64,000 bases of DNA from Amycolatopsis alkalitolerans. Lineage in GTDB: Bacteria > Actinomycetota > Actinomycetes > Mycobacteriales > Pseudonocardiaceae. Position numbers and translations under genes: made by a program. The stretch is from the NCBI RefSeq assembly GCF_006152065.1, contig NZ_VDFW01000002.1:62001-126000 (forward strand), in the 5' to 3' direction. Positions within the stretch are counted from its first letter, which is position 1, and every line of letters starts with the position of its first letter. This document shows positions 7,900-17,319 of the stretch, piece by piece. The notes beneath the pieces are model-generated. The model was not told the DNA's origin. It saw only the letters and a list, made by a program, of their open reading frames with translations, and searched no databases.

Positions 7900-8166
7900 G
7901 TGTTCGCACCCGAGAAGCCCTACCGGTGCTCGCCGCGGGTCGCGCTCCGGCCGGAACCCTTCGGCGCGCTGGCCTACGACTTCGGCACCCGCAGGCTCTC
8001 CTTCCTCAAGACGAAGCTGCTGGTCGAGGTGGTACGCACGCTCGAGGCCCAGCCCAACGTGCACACCACCCTCGCCGCCGCGGGCGTGCCGGACGAGCAG
8101 CGGTCGTCGTACCTGAAGGCCCTCGAAGGCCTGGCCGAGAACGGAACCATCGAGCGACGGAACTGA
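7900..8166 (+). CDS. mftB: MftB, peptide-recognition chaperone (RRE)
   Basis: An 88-residue protein from a GTG four bases after the mftA stop. The sequence (FAPEKPYRCSPRVALRPEPFG, read here as YRCSPRVALRPEPFG, then AYDFGTRRLSFLKTKLLVEV) fits the PqqD-like RiPP recognition element that binds the MftA leader and presents it to MftC. The start is chosen because the frame further upstream runs antiparallel to nothing conserved and lies under mftA in another frame. The length matches known MftB proteins. Confidence 0.9.
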   Translation: MFAPEKPYRCSPRVALRPEPFGALAYDFGTRRLSFLKTKLLVEVVRTLEAQPNVHTTLAAAGVPDEQRSSYLKALEGLAENGTIERRN

Positions 8167-8176
8167 AGGGCGTGCG

Positions 8177-9349
8177 ATGAAGCTCGTCGAGCATTTCAAG
8201 GAAGGGCTCACCTCGCCCATCTGCCTGACCTGGGAACTGACCTACGCCTGCAATCTCTCGTGCGTGCACTGCCTCTCGTCGTCCGGGCGACGCGACCCGC
8301 GCGAGCTGAGCACCGGGGAGTGCAAGGCGGTCATCGACGAGCTGCAGCGGATGCAGGTCTTCTACGTGAACATCGGCGGCGGAGAGCCCACCGTGCGGCC
8401 CGACTTCTGGGAACTGGTCGAGTACGCGGTCGCGCACCAGGTGGGGGTCAAGTTCTCCACGAACGGCGTGAAGCTGACCCCGGAGCGGGCCCGCTGGCTC
8501 GCCTCGACCGACTACGTGGACGTGCAGATTTCGCTCGACGGGGCGACCCCGGAGGTCAACGACGCGGTTCGCGGGCCGGGTTCGTACGACACGGCGATTC
8601 GCGCGATGACCAACCTGCGCGAGGCCGGGTTCCGCGGCTTCAAGCTCAGCGTCGTGATGACCAGGCAGAATGTGGGCCAGCTGGACCAGTTCGCCGACAT
8701 CGCGGACACCTACGGCGCGCAGCTGCGGATCACCCGGCTGCGGCCCTCGGGTCGCGGCGCCGACGTCTGGGACGAGCTGCATCCCACCGCCGAGCAGCAG
8801 CTGCGCCTGTACGACTGGCTGGTCGCCCGTGGCGAGAAGGTGCTCACCGGCGACTCGTTCTTCCACCTCAACGCGCTCGGCTCGGATCCGTTGCCCGGCC
8901 TGAACCTCTGCGGCGCCGGCCGCGTGGTGTGCCTCATCGACCCGGTGGGCGACGTCTACGCCTGCCCGTTCGCGATCCACCAGGAGTTCCTGGCCGGAAA
9001 CGTCCGCGACGAGGGCGGGTTCGCTCGCGTGTGGACGGATTCGGAGCTGTTCACCGAGCTGCGCGGGCCGCAGACCGGCGGCGCCTGCACGTCGTGCTCG
9101 GCGTATGACGCGTGCCAGGGCGGGTGCATGGCCGCCAAGTTCTTCACCGGCCTGCCGCTCGACGGGCCGGATCCGGAATGCATCAAGGGCCACGGCGAGC
9201 TGGCGTTACAGGGCGCCGGCGCGGCGCCTCGGTCCGATGTGGACCATTCACACCGGAAGAGCCGCAAGGTTCCTGTGAGCATCGGCTTCGGCCCGCCTTC
9301 GCGGCCGGATCGTGCCTGCGACACGAGTCCCCTCGCTGATCTGCGATGA
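8177..9349 (+). CDS. mftC: MftC, radical SAM/SPASM maturase
   Basis: A 390-residue radical SAM enzyme. The CxxxCxxC cluster is C25-N-L-S-C29-V-H-C32, GGGEPTVRPD follows at about residue 72, and a C-terminal SPASM domain has the cysteine series LCGAGRVVC, YACPF, CTSCSAYDACQGGC and a late PEC. MftC decarboxylates the terminal tyrosine of MftA and then forms a carbon-carbon bond with valine. A tail of about 45 residues after ECIKGHGE is poorly conserved. The stop overlaps the next start by four bases. Confidence 0.95.
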   Translation: MKLVEHFKEGLTSPICLTWELTYACNLSCVHCLSSSGRRDPRELSTGECKAVIDELQRMQVFYVNIGGGEPTVRPDFWELVEYAVAHQVGVKFSTNGVKLTPERARWLASTDYVDVQISLDGATPEVNDAVRGPGSYDTAIRAMTNLREAGFRGFKLSVVMTRQNVGQLDQFADIADTYGAQLRITRLRPSGRGADVWDELHPTAEQQLRLYDWLVARGEKVLTGDSFFHLNALGSDPLPGLNLCGAGRVVCLIDPVGDVYACPFAIHQEFLAGNVRDEGGFARVWTDSELFTELRGPQTGGACTSCSAYDACQGGCMAAKFFTGLPLDGPDPECIKGHGELALQGAGAAPRSDVDHSHRKSRKVPVSIGFGPPSRPDRACDTSPLADLR

Positions 9350-11223
9350 GCGACATCACCGGCCCGGTCGAGATCGCGGGACGGACCGCACCGAGCCGCG
9401 TCCTGTTCGGACCGCACGAGACGAACCTCGCGCGCGGGCGCGTACTGTCCGACCGGCACGTCGCCTACTACGCGGCACGAGCCGCGGGCGGGGCGGGCGC
9501 CATCGTCACCGAAACGGCGAGCGTGCACGACTCCGACTGGCCCTACGAGCGCGCGCCGCTGGCCGCGCTGTGCGGGCCCGGTTGGTCGGCAACGGTCGAG
9601 GCGTGCCGCCCGCATGGCGCGCTGGTGCTCGCCGGTCTCGGGCATGCCGGTTCGCAGGGGTCCTCGGCGTTCGGGCAGTCCGCCCTCTGGGCGCCTTCGC
9701 GGGTGCCGGACGTGGCGAGCCGCGAGCTGCCGATGGAAATGGAGGGCGGCGAGATCCGGGCGCTCGTCGATGGCTTCCGGGAGGCCGCCGCACTCGCGAC
9801 GGAGTCCGGAATGGACGGTGTCGAGCTGGACGCCGGGCAGTACTCGCTGCTGCGGCAGTTCTCCTCGGCTCTGACGAACCAGCGCGCCGACGACTACGCC
9901 GACAAGACCTTGCTGCTGAAGGAAGTCCTGGCCGCCGTGCGGGAGGCGGTCGGTGACCGCATCATCGGGCTGCGCCTGTCGTGCGACGAGCTGGCGCCGT
10001 GGGCGGGGATCACGCCGGAACAGGCCGCCGAACTCGCCGCGGGGCTCGCGCCGGGCGTCGATTACCTCGTGCCGGTCCGGGGCTCCGCGATGAGCGCGTC
10101 GGCCACCCGGCCGGACCTGCACACCGAACCGGGGTTCAACCTCGACCTGTGCCGCCGCATCACCGAAGCCGTGGCTGGGCGGACGCTGACGGTGCTGCAG
10201 GGCAGTGTGGTCGATCACGCGCAGGCGCAGCGGGCGCTCGACGACGGTGTCGCGAACCTGGTCGAGATGACCCGCGCGCAGATCGCCGAACCCGGGCTGG
10301 TCGCGAAGGTGCGCGCGGACGAGAAGCCGCGCCCGTGCGTGCTGTCCAACCAGAAATGCCGCGTACGGGACAACCGCAACCCGATCGTGAGCTGCGTCGG
10401 CGAGCCCCGCAGCGGGCACGAGACCGAGGACCCGGCGCTCGAAGGCCGTGACACGCCGCGCGACGTCCTGGTGATCGGTGGCGGCCCGGCCGGGCTGGAG
10501 GCCGCGCGCGTGCTCGCGATGCGCGGGCACCGGGTCGAGTTGCGGGAGCGCGCCGATCGCCTCGGCGGCATGCTGCGGCTCGCGGCGAACGTCGGCGGCC
10601 GGGCGCGGCTCGGGCGCCTCGCCGACTGGCTGGAGAGCGAAGTTCTCCGGCTCGGCGTCCGGGTGGTGACCGGGGCCGAGGTGACCGCGGTGCCCGGCGG
10701 GGCGATCGTCGCGACGGGATCCGTTGCGGGGCCTCGCAACTACTCCGTGCACGGTGGGACGGTGATCGATGTCGTCGATCTGCTGGCGGGGGCGTCGCTG
10801 CCGGACGGCCCGGTCGTGGTGGCCGACCCAGTCGGGGACTTCGTCGGTGTGGGCGTGGCGGAACTGCTGGCCGCACAGGGGAAAGCGGTCACGATCGTGA
10901 GCCAGGACCAGGTGATCGGCACGCAGCTGGCGCTGACCGGCGACCTCGCCGACGCGAACACGCGGTTGCAGCAGGCCGGGGTCACCCTCGCCAAACGGTC
11001 GGTGCTGCGGGAGGTGCACGCGGGGCACGTGGTGGTCGAGGACGTGTTCACCGCCGAGCGCCGCGAGCTGGAGGGTGCCGCCGTGGTCCACTGTGGACAT
11101 CGGTTGCCGAACCCGCTGCCCGGTGAGCGCCGCGCGGGTGACTGTGTCGCCCCGCGGACGGTGCACGAAGCGATTCTCGAAGGGCGTCGCGCGGCGATGG
11201 CACGGGAAAGAGTACTGGCATGA
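9346..11223 (+). CDS. Mycofactocin-associated FadH/OYE-family flavoprotein (first copy, degenerate cluster site)
   Basis: A 625-residue protein with the two-part layout of 2,4-dienoyl-CoA reductase: an OYE-like FMN TIM barrel (about 1-330), an Fe-S linker, then FAD/NAD(P)-binding Rossmann domains starting with VLVIGGGPAGLEAARVLA near residue 383. The linker reads CVLSNQKC then a later Cys, so the second cysteine of the usual CxxCxxxC is Ser. The barrel also lacks the YGGxxxNR flavin signature seen in the next gene. It occupies the place where mftD stands in mycobacterial clusters. It overlaps both neighbours by four bases. Electron transfer to or from mycofactocin is inferred. Confidence 0.8.
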   Translation: MSDITGPVEIAGRTAPSRVLFGPHETNLARGRVLSDRHVAYYAARAAGGAGAIVTETASVHDSDWPYERAPLAALCGPGWSATVEACRPHGALVLAGLGHAGSQGSSAFGQSALWAPSRVPDVASRELPMEMEGGEIRALVDGFREAAALATESGMDGVELDAGQYSLLRQFSSALTNQRADDYADKTLLLKEVLAAVREAVGDRIIGLRLSCDELAPWAGITPEQAAELAAGLAPGVDYLVPVRGSAMSASATRPDLHTEPGFNLDLCRRITEAVAGRTLTVLQGSVVDHAQAQRALDDGVANLVEMTRAQIAEPGLVAKVRADEKPRPCVLSNQKCRVRDNRNPIVSCVGEPRSGHETEDPALEGRDTPRDVLVIGGGPAGLEAARVLAMRGHRVELRERADRLGGMLRLAANVGGRARLGRLADWLESEVLRLGVRVVTGAEVTAVPGGAIVATGSVAGPRNYSVHGGTVIDVVDLLAGASLPDGPVVVADPVGDFVGVGVAELLAAQGKAVTIVSQDQVIGTQLALTGDLADANTRLQQAGVTLAKRSVLREVHAGHVVVEDVFTAERRELEGAAVVHCGHRLPNPLPGERRAGDCVAPRTVHEAILEGRRAAMARERVLA

Positions 11224-13178
11224 GCGGCGGACGGTACCGGTACCTGTTCTCGCCCCTGCGGGTCGGGCCGCTGGTGGTGCGCAACCGGATCGTGTTCTCC
11301 GCGCACCTGACGAACTACGCGCGGGACGGGCTGCCGAGCGAGCAGCACGCCGAGTACTACGCGGCGAGGGCGGCCGGAGGCGCGGGCCTGATCATCACCG
11401 AGGAGCACTCGACCCACCGCACGGACTGGCCGTACGAGAAGCTCATCCACGGTTTCCACCGCGAGGTCATCCCCGGCTACCGGCGCATCACCGAAGCGGT
11501 GCACGCGCACGGCACGCCGATCCTCGCCCAGCTCAACCACAACGGTGGCCAGGCGTCCTCGATGTACTCGCGGCTGCCGGTATGGGCGCCGTCGCCGGTG
11601 CCCGATCCGATGTTCCGCGAGGTGCCCAAGGCGATCGACACTCGTGAGATCGCAGAAGTGGTCGCGGGCTACGGCACCGTCGCGGGTCACTGCGCCGAGG
11701 GCGGGTTCGACGGCGTCGAGCTGCAATGCTCGCATTCGTCGATCGTGCGCGGTTTCCTTTCGCCCGCCACGAACAAGCGCACCGACGCCTACGGCGGTGC
11801 GCTGGAGAACCGGGCTCGGATCCTGCTGGAGATCATCGATGCCGTCCGCGAGGCGATCGGGCCGCAGCGCGCGCTCGGCGTGCGGATCTGCGGCGACGAG
11901 CTGATCGAGGGCGGCACCACGATCGACGAGGCCGTCGAGGTCGCGAAGCTGGTGGAGGCGACCGGGAAGGTCGACTACATCAACACCTCGATCGGGGTGG
12001 CCACCTCGACGCTGTTCATGATCGAGGCGTCGATGGCCATCCCGCCGGGCTACGCGCTGTTCATCGCGAACGCGATCCGCGACGCGGTGCGCCTGCCGGT
12101 GATCGGCGTCGGCCGGATCAAGGACCCGGTCCAGGCCGAACGCGCGCTGGCGGAAGGGCACTGCGATCTCGTCGGGGTGGTGCGCGGCCAGATCGCGGAC
12201 GCCGATTTCGTCGCGAAGGCCCGCGCCGGGCATGCCACGGAGATCCGAACCTGCCTGTCCTGCAACCAGGAGTGCGTCGGCCGGATGGGCCTGAACCGCT
12301 GGCTCGGCTGCATCGAAAACCCGCGCACGGGCAAGGAGGCAGTGCCGTTACCGATGCCCGGCCCGCAGCCGAAACGGGTGCTCGTCGTCGGCGGCGGACC
12401 GGCGGGCCTGCAGGCCGCGTCCACCGCCGCGCAGCGCGGGCACCACGTCACGTTGTTCGAGCGGAACGACGCCACCGGCGGACAGGTCGCGCTCGCCGCG
12501 AGCGTGCCCGGCCGCGCGGAATTCCTTGACGTGGTACGCAATCTGCTCGCCGAATGCCAGCGGTACGGGGTCGATGTCAAGACCGGCGCCGAAGCCTCAG
12601 CCGAGCTGCTGCTGGCCGAGTCGCCCGACGCGGTCGTGCTGGCGACCGGGGCCAAGCCGCAGTCGCCGTACTGGGCGGGCGATCTGGATCGCGTCGTGGA
12701 CGTGCGCGACGTGCTGGACGGCCGGGTGTCGCCCGAAGGCGAGGTCGTCCTCCTCGACGATCTCGGGTTCCACCAGGCGACCTCGGTCGCCGAACTGCTC
12801 GCCGACCGCGGCTGCTCGGTGCGGATCACCACGTCGGGCATGGTCGTCGGGCAGGATCTCGGGGTGACGCTCGACATGGAGACGTTCAACGTGCGGGCGC
12901 ACGCGAAGGGCATCCGGCAGCACACCGACGAGGTGATCCTCGGTGCGTCCGAAGTGGACGGCCGGATCACCCTGCAGGTGCTGACCCACACGACCGGTGC
13001 GATGCGCGAGGTCCGCTGTGACTGGGTGGTGTGCGCGACTCATCAGGAGCCCGAGGACGAGCTGTGGCAGGAGCTGAAGGGCGCACCGTTCGAGGTGTAC
13101 CGCGCGGGTGACTGCGTGACGCCACGCCGGGCGCACGCCGCCGTCATCGAGGGCCACCGGATCGGGGTGGCGTTGTGA
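11220..13178 (+). CDS. Mycofactocin-associated FadH/OYE-family flavoprotein (second copy)
   Basis: A 652-residue paralogue of the preceding gene with the family features intact: a barrel with LNHNGGQASS and TDAYGGALENRARILLEI (FMN contacts), the complete cluster motif CLSCNQEC followed by GCIENP, and the NAD(P)/FAD domain opening VLVVGGGPAGLQAASTA at about residue 382. Such proteins reduce enoyl or carbonyl substrates, or pass electrons between FMN, a 4Fe-4S cluster and FAD. In this operon a redox step on, or with, mycofactocin is likely. The stop overlaps the ETF-alpha-like gene. Confidence 0.85.
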   Translation: MSGGRYRYLFSPLRVGPLVVRNRIVFSAHLTNYARDGLPSEQHAEYYAARAAGGAGLIITEEHSTHRTDWPYEKLIHGFHREVIPGYRRITEAVHAHGTPILAQLNHNGGQASSMYSRLPVWAPSPVPDPMFREVPKAIDTREIAEVVAGYGTVAGHCAEGGFDGVELQCSHSSIVRGFLSPATNKRTDAYGGALENRARILLEIIDAVREAIGPQRALGVRICGDELIEGGTTIDEAVEVAKLVEATGKVDYINTSIGVATSTLFMIEASMAIPPGYALFIANAIRDAVRLPVIGVGRIKDPVQAERALAEGHCDLVGVVRGQIADADFVAKARAGHATEIRTCLSCNQECVGRMGLNRWLGCIENPRTGKEAVPLPMPGPQPKRVLVVGGGPAGLQAASTAAQRGHHVTLFERNDATGGQVALAASVPGRAEFLDVVRNLLAECQRYGVDVKTGAEASAELLLAESPDAVVLATGAKPQSPYWAGDLDRVVDVRDVLDGRVSPEGEVVLLDDLGFHQATSVAELLADRGCSVRITTSGMVVGQDLGVTLDMETFNVRAHAKGIRQHTDEVILGASEVDGRITLQVLTHTTGAMREVRCDWVVCATHQEPEDELWQELKGAPFEVYRAGDCVTPRRAHAAVIEGHRIGVAL

Positions 13179-14065
13179 TGATCGCGGTGATCGTGGTCCG
13201 GGACGGGATGCTGCCGCTCGGCGCGGACGAGACCGTCGCCGAGGCCGGTGGCGCGGCTGTGCTGGTCGGCACCGGGGTGAAGGAGGCGGCCGGCGAGCTG
13301 CCCTCGCTGAGCACCGGGCGCCTGGCCGAGAACGGGACGTTCGCGCCCGGCCGGTGGGCGCGGCAGCTGGCGGCGGTTCTCGACGAGGAACAGATCCTGC
13401 TCCCGTCGTCGCCCGATGGACGTGATCTCGCGCCACGCCTGGCCGCCGAACTCGGCCGCCCGCTGCTCGCGGGCGCGATCCGAATGACCGAGCAGGGCGC
13501 CGAGGTCGCGCGCTGGGGCGGCCGGGTCTGCGTCGATCTCATCGCCGGAGGACCGTTCGTCGCGACCCTGCAACCCGGCGTGCGGGGCAGCGCGCCCGTT
13601 CACCAAGCGATGCTGACCGAGATCGAACTGCCCGACGCCGAGGCGCCGGACGTGACCGTGATCGAGGTGCTCGACCCGGAACCAGGCACGGTCGACCTCG
13701 CCGAAGCGCCGAGGATCTTCGGCGCCGGTGCCGGGCTCGGCCGCGCGGAAGCCGTGGACCTGCTGGGAAAGGTTGCGAACGCGATGGGTGCGTCCCTCGG
13801 CGCGACCCGCGTGGTGACCGACGCGGGCTGGACCGGCTACCAGCGCCAGATCGGCACGACCGGCGTCGTGGTGCGTCCCGAACTGTACGTCGCGTTCGGG
13901 GTTTCCGGTGCCGCGCAGCATCTCGGCGGGCTCGGTGACCCGGCGCACGTCGTCAGCGTGAACACCGATCCGTCCTGTCCCATGACCGCGATGGCCGATC
14001 TGGGCATCGTCGCCGACGCGCAGGCGGTGCTCGCCGAGCTGGCCCGGACGCTGGAGGTGCGATGA
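13175..14065 (+). CDS. Electron transfer flavoprotein alpha subunit-like
   Basis: A 296-residue ETF alpha-like protein. The C-terminal FAD-binding domain is clear: GAGAGLG, ATRVVTDAGWTGYQRQIG, YVAFGVSGAAQHLGG and VVSVNTDPSCPMTAMADLGI, in the order found in ETF alpha subunits. The N-terminal domain is shorter and divergent. It forms a unit with the ETF beta-like gene at 15713 and FixC/FixX-like genes between them. An ETF dimer would collect electrons from flavoenzymes and pass them to the quinone reductase encoded next door. Confidence 0.85.
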   Translation: MMIAVIVVRDGMLPLGADETVAEAGGAAVLVGTGVKEAAGELPSLSTGRLAENGTFAPGRWARQLAAVLDEEQILLPSSPDGRDLAPRLAAELGRPLLAGAIRMTEQGAEVARWGGRVCVDLIAGGPFVATLQPGVRGSAPVHQAMLTEIELPDAEAPDVTVIEVLDPEPGTVDLAEAPRIFGAGAGLGRAEAVDLLGKVANAMGASLGATRVVTDAGWTGYQRQIGTTGVVVRPELYVAFGVSGAAQHLGGLGDPAHVVSVNTDPSCPMTAMADLGIVADAQAVLAELARTLEVR

Positions 14066-15414
14066 CCCACACCGGACCCGGCTCACAGTCCACTGTGGTG
14101 GATGAATCGACAAGGACCTTCGACGTCGTCGTGGTCGGTGCGGGTCCCGCCGGCTCGGCCGCCGCTCTCGAAGTCGCGCGGGCAGGGCATTCGGTCGCGC
14201 TCGTCGAACGCGGGCCGTTCCCCGGGGCGAAGAACGTGTTCGGCGGGGTGGTCTACGGGCGCATCCTCGACGAGCTGGTGCCGAACTGGTGGGAGCACAT
14301 CCCGGTGCAGCGCTGGGTGACCCGCCGCCAGACCATGGTGATGACCCCGGCGCAGGCGCTCACCATCGACTTCCGCACGCAGGACTGGGGGAGCCCGCCG
14401 TACAACGGGGCCACCGCGCACCGTGCCGACCTGGACTCGTGGCTGGCCGAGCAGGCCGTCGAAGCCGGTGCCGTGCTCGTACCGTCCACTGTGGCCACCG
14501 GGCTGCTGCGCGATCACGCGGGCGCGGTGGCCGGGGTGCGCACCGACCGGCCCGACGGCGACCTCACCGCGGGGGTGGTGATCGCGTGTGACGGGGTGAA
14601 CTCGTTCCTGGCCAAGGAAGCCGGGATGTACCCGACCGGTCACGAGGCCGAGCACCTGACGCTGGGGGTCAAGCAGACCCTCGCGCTGCCACGGCAGGTG
14701 ATCGAGGACCGGTTCGCCGTCACCGGGCGCGACGGCGTGGACATAGAGATGCTCGGCTGCACCCGGGGCATCCCCGGCGGCGGTTTCCTCTACACCAACC
14801 TGGATTCGATCAGCATCGGCGTGGTGCTGGGACTTTCCGCGGTGAGCAAGGCGAAGACGCGGCCCGAGGAGCTGATCGCCGAGCTGAAACGGCATCCCGC
14901 GATCGCGCCGCTGATCAAGGGCGGGGAGCAGATCGAATACTCCGCGCACCTGATCCCCGAGGGCGGTTACCACGCGATGCCCGAACTGGTCGGTGACGGG
15001 ATGCTGGTCGCGGGCGACGCGGCCGCGATGTGCCTCGCGGCCGGGATCTGGCTGGAGGGCGTGAACTTCGCGCTCGGCGCCGGGATGTACGCGGGGCGTT
15101 CGGCGGTGAAGGCACTGGAGTCCGGCGACGTGTCGAAGCGCGGGCTCGCCGGGTACCGCACGATGCTCGAGGAGTCGTTCGTGCTCACCGACCACCGGAA
15201 ACTGCGCGACTTCCCGGACCTGGTGCTCTCGGACCGGGTGCAGCGCAACTACCCGGGGCTCGTCTGCGATCTCGTGCAAGGACTGTTCCAAGTGGATAAT
15301 CCGCTGCCGAAACCGGGACTCCGCAAGCTCGCCATGCGCAGCGCGAAGGACAACGGGGTGCGCTGGCGTGATCTGCTGCGCGACGGCTGGACCGGACTGC
15401 GGGGGTTGAAATGA
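14062..15414 (+). CDS. fixC: FixC-like FAD-dependent ETF-quinone oxidoreductase
   Basis: A 450-residue FAD protein with the dinucleotide fold VVVVGAGPAGSAAALEVA at about residues 14-31, the FixC/ETF-QO signature GAKNVFGGVVYG, and a late GDAAAMCLAAGIWLEGVNFA FAD-pyrophosphate segment. With the FixX-like ferredoxin that follows, it matches the split ETF:quinone oxidoreductase of fix operons. Here no nitrogen-fixation genes occur, so the electron source is more likely mycofactocin-linked dehydrogenation. Confidence 0.88.
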   Translation: MTHTGPGSQSTVVDESTRTFDVVVVGAGPAGSAAALEVARAGHSVALVERGPFPGAKNVFGGVVYGRILDELVPNWWEHIPVQRWVTRRQTMVMTPAQALTIDFRTQDWGSPPYNGATAHRADLDSWLAEQAVEAGAVLVPSTVATGLLRDHAGAVAGVRTDRPDGDLTAGVVIACDGVNSFLAKEAGMYPTGHEAEHLTLGVKQTLALPRQVIEDRFAVTGRDGVDIEMLGCTRGIPGGGFLYTNLDSISIGVVLGLSAVSKAKTRPEELIAELKRHPAIAPLIKGGEQIEYSAHLIPEGGYHAMPELVGDGMLVAGDAAAMCLAAGIWLEGVNFALGAGMYAGRSAVKALESGDVSKRGLAGYRTMLEESFVLTDHRKLRDFPDLVLSDRVQRNYPGLVCDLVQGLFQVDNPLPKPGLRKLAMRSAKDNGVRWRDLLRDGWTGLRGLK

Positions 15415-15710
15415 CCGATCAGCGATACCAGGAACGGGCCTTCGAGGACGTGATGTCCACGGTGGAGTTCCGGGTCTCCGAGCGCCCGCACATTACCGTG
15501 GACACCGAGGTGTGCCGCTCGTGCACGACCCGGGCCTGCGTGTACGCGTGCCCGGCGGACCTGTTCGTGCCGACGAGCGAGGGCGGCATCCTGTTCAACT
15601 ACGAGCAGTGCTTCGAATGCGGGACCTGCTACCAGGTCTGCAACGGTGAGGGCGCGATCAGCTGGAGCTACCCCGACGGGGGCTACGGCGTCGTGTTCAA
15701 GAGGGGATAG
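15411..15710 (+). CDS. fixX: FixX-like ferredoxin
   Basis: A 99-residue ferredoxin with eight cysteines at about positions 35, 38, 43, 47 and 67, 70, 73, 77 (CRSCTTRACVYACP and CFECGTCYQVC). The second set is a regular 4Fe-4S site; the first has changed spacing, as in FixX. It pairs with the FixC-like protein to form the cluster-carrying part of an ETF:quinone oxidoreductase. It overlaps fixC by four bases and ends two bases before the ETF beta-like gene. Confidence 0.9.
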   Translation: MTDQRYQERAFEDVMSTVEFRVSERPHITVDTEVCRSCTTRACVYACPADLFVPTSEGGILFNYEQCFECGTCYQVCNGEGAISWSYPDGGYGVVFKRG

Positions 15711-15712
15711 CC

Positions 15713-16540
15713 ATGCTGGTCGTCGCCGCCCTGCGCTGGAGCGATCAGCGCGCCGCCGTGGATCCGCTCACCGGTGAGGTGCGCACCGACGTGCACACGA
15801 GCGGCGCGAGCGCCGCCGACAGGGCCGCGCTCGAACACGCGCTGCGCATCGCCGAAGCGTTCGGCGCGCGCTGCCTCGCCGTGACCGTGGGCCCGGCCGA
15901 GGCGGACGACATGCTCCGGGATGCGCTTTCGTCCGGCGCGCACGAGGTGGTCCGGGTCGATGGCCCCCCGGCGACGGTCGCCGAGGACGGCAGCGCGACC
16001 GCACGCCTGTTGCTGGCCGGGCTCCCCGAACGCCCGGACGTCGTCGTATGCGGGGATCATTCGGCGGATCGCGGGACCGGCAGCACCCCGGCCTTCCTGG
16101 CCCAGCGGCTCGGTGCCTGCCAGGCGCTCGGCCTGATCGAACTGTCGGCCGCCGACGGTGCACTGCACGCCGTGCGGCGGCTCGACGGCGGGCGGCGGGA
16201 ACGGCTCAGGTTCGGCCTGCCCGCGGTGTGCTCGGTCGAGCCGGCCGGCGTCGTGCTGCGCCGTGCGCCGCTGCCCGCGACGATCGCCGCCCGGACGGCC
16301 GAGATCCCGGTCGTGCGAGCGGGTGTGCTCGAGTCGCTGAGCGCGGGTGCGGTGAAGGCGTACCGGCCCCGGCCACGTGCCTTACCCGCGCCGGTGGGCG
16401 CCGAACCGCATCAACGGGTGCTCGCGCTCACGGGTGCGCTCGTCGAGCGAACGCCGCCGAAGGTGGTGCGGCCGGAGACGGCCGAAGAGGCCGCGCGCGA
16501 ACTGCTCGACTACCTGCGGCGGCATGGGTACGCGCCATGA
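15713..16540 (+). CDS. Electron transfer flavoprotein beta subunit-like
   Basis: A 275-residue ETF beta-like protein: N-terminal DPLTGEV, then ALEHALRIAEAFG, the GAHEVVRVDG segment, VVVCGDHSADRGTGSTPAFLA (nucleotide-binding region) and a C-terminal arm with LPAPVGA. It completes the ETF pair. The split order etfA-fixC-fixX-etfB differs from canonical fixABCX and supports a specialised mycofactocin-associated set. It overlaps the SDR gene by four bases. Confidence 0.82.
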   Translation: MLVVAALRWSDQRAAVDPLTGEVRTDVHTSGASAADRAALEHALRIAEAFGARCLAVTVGPAEADDMLRDALSSGAHEVVRVDGPPATVAEDGSATARLLLAGLPERPDVVVCGDHSADRGTGSTPAFLAQRLGACQALGLIELSAADGALHAVRRLDGGRRERLRFGLPAVCSVEPAGVVLRRAPLPATIAARTAEIPVVRAGVLESLSAGAVKAYRPRPRALPAPVGAEPHQRVLALTGALVERTPPKVVRPETAEEAARELLDYLRRHGYAP

Positions 16541-17319
16541 GCCGCGTCGCGCTGGTGACCGGGGCCGCCCGGGGAATCGGCGCGGCGGTGGTGCACGGGC
16601 TGGCCGCCGAGGGGTGGCGAGTCCTCGCTCTTGATCTGTGCGCCGATCTGCCGGGCGTGCCGTATTCGCTGGGGCGTAAGGAAGAACTGGGCGCGCTGGT
16701 GAAGCGGTGGCCGGGTCAGGTGCTCGACGTCGCCGCCGACGTACGAGACCAGGAGTCGCTGGCCGAGGCCGTGGCGCTTGCGGAACGGGAGTTCGGCGGG
16801 CTCGACGCGGCGGTCGCCGCGGCCGCGATCATGGCGGGCGGCGAACCGTTGTGGGAGACCACGGACGCCGAATGGGACGCGCTGTTCGACACCGGGGTGC
16901 GCGGGGTCTTCAACCTCGCCCGCGCCGCCGTGCCCGCGCTGCTACGGCGGCCGGAACCGCGCTCGGGCCGGTTCGTCGCGCTCGCGTCCGCGGCCGCGCA
17001 CAAGGGGTTGTGGCATCTCGCGGGGTACAACGCGGCGAAACATGCGGTCGTCGGGCTGATCAAGGGGCTCGCCACCGATCTGCGCGGGACCGGCGTGACC
17101 GCGACGGCCGTCTCACCGGGTTCGACGCGGACCGCGATGCTCGACGCCACTGCCACGTTGTACGACCTGGCCGACGTCGAGGAGTTCTCGCGGCACCAGC
17201 TTGCCGAGCGATTGCTGGAGCCCGAGGAGGTCGCCGCCGCCGTGTGCTGGCTGTGCGGTGAGCAGTCGTCCGCGATCACCGGAACGGTCGTGCACGCCGA
17301 CGGGGGGTTCACGGCGTGA
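16537..17319 (+). CDS. Mycofactocin-type short-chain dehydrogenase
   Basis: A 260-residue SDR with TGAARGIG at 8-15, catalytic Ser151, Tyr164 and Lys168 (YNAAK), and a C-terminal GTVVHADGGF. The insert after the second strand (DLCADLPGVPYSLGRKEEL) is the feature that distinguishes mycofactocin-coupled SDRs, which hold NAD non-exchangeably and hand hydride to mycofactocin. The ATG overlaps the etfB stop; its own stop overlaps the mftF GTG. Confidence 0.85.
   Translation: MSRVALVTGAARGIGAAVVHGLAAEGWRVLALDLCADLPGVPYSLGRKEELGALVKRWPGQVLDVAADVRDQESLAEAVALAEREFGGLDAAVAAAAIMAGGEPLWETTDAEWDALFDTGVRGVFNLARAAVPALLRRPEPRSGRFVALASAAAHKGLWHLAGYNAAKHAVVGLIKGLATDLRGTGVTATAVSPGSTRTAMLDATATLYDLADVEEFSRHQLAERLLEPEEVAAAVCWLCGEQSSAITGTVVHADGGFTA

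Noticed and set aside
8956-11166. Long minus-strand open frame opposite mftC and the OYE-like gene
   Set aside because: No family signature, and the opposite strand holds strongly conserved motifs.
14062-15710. Nitrogen-fixation fix genes
   Set aside because: No nif genes, gene order differs from fixABCX and the genes are embedded in a mycofactocin operon.
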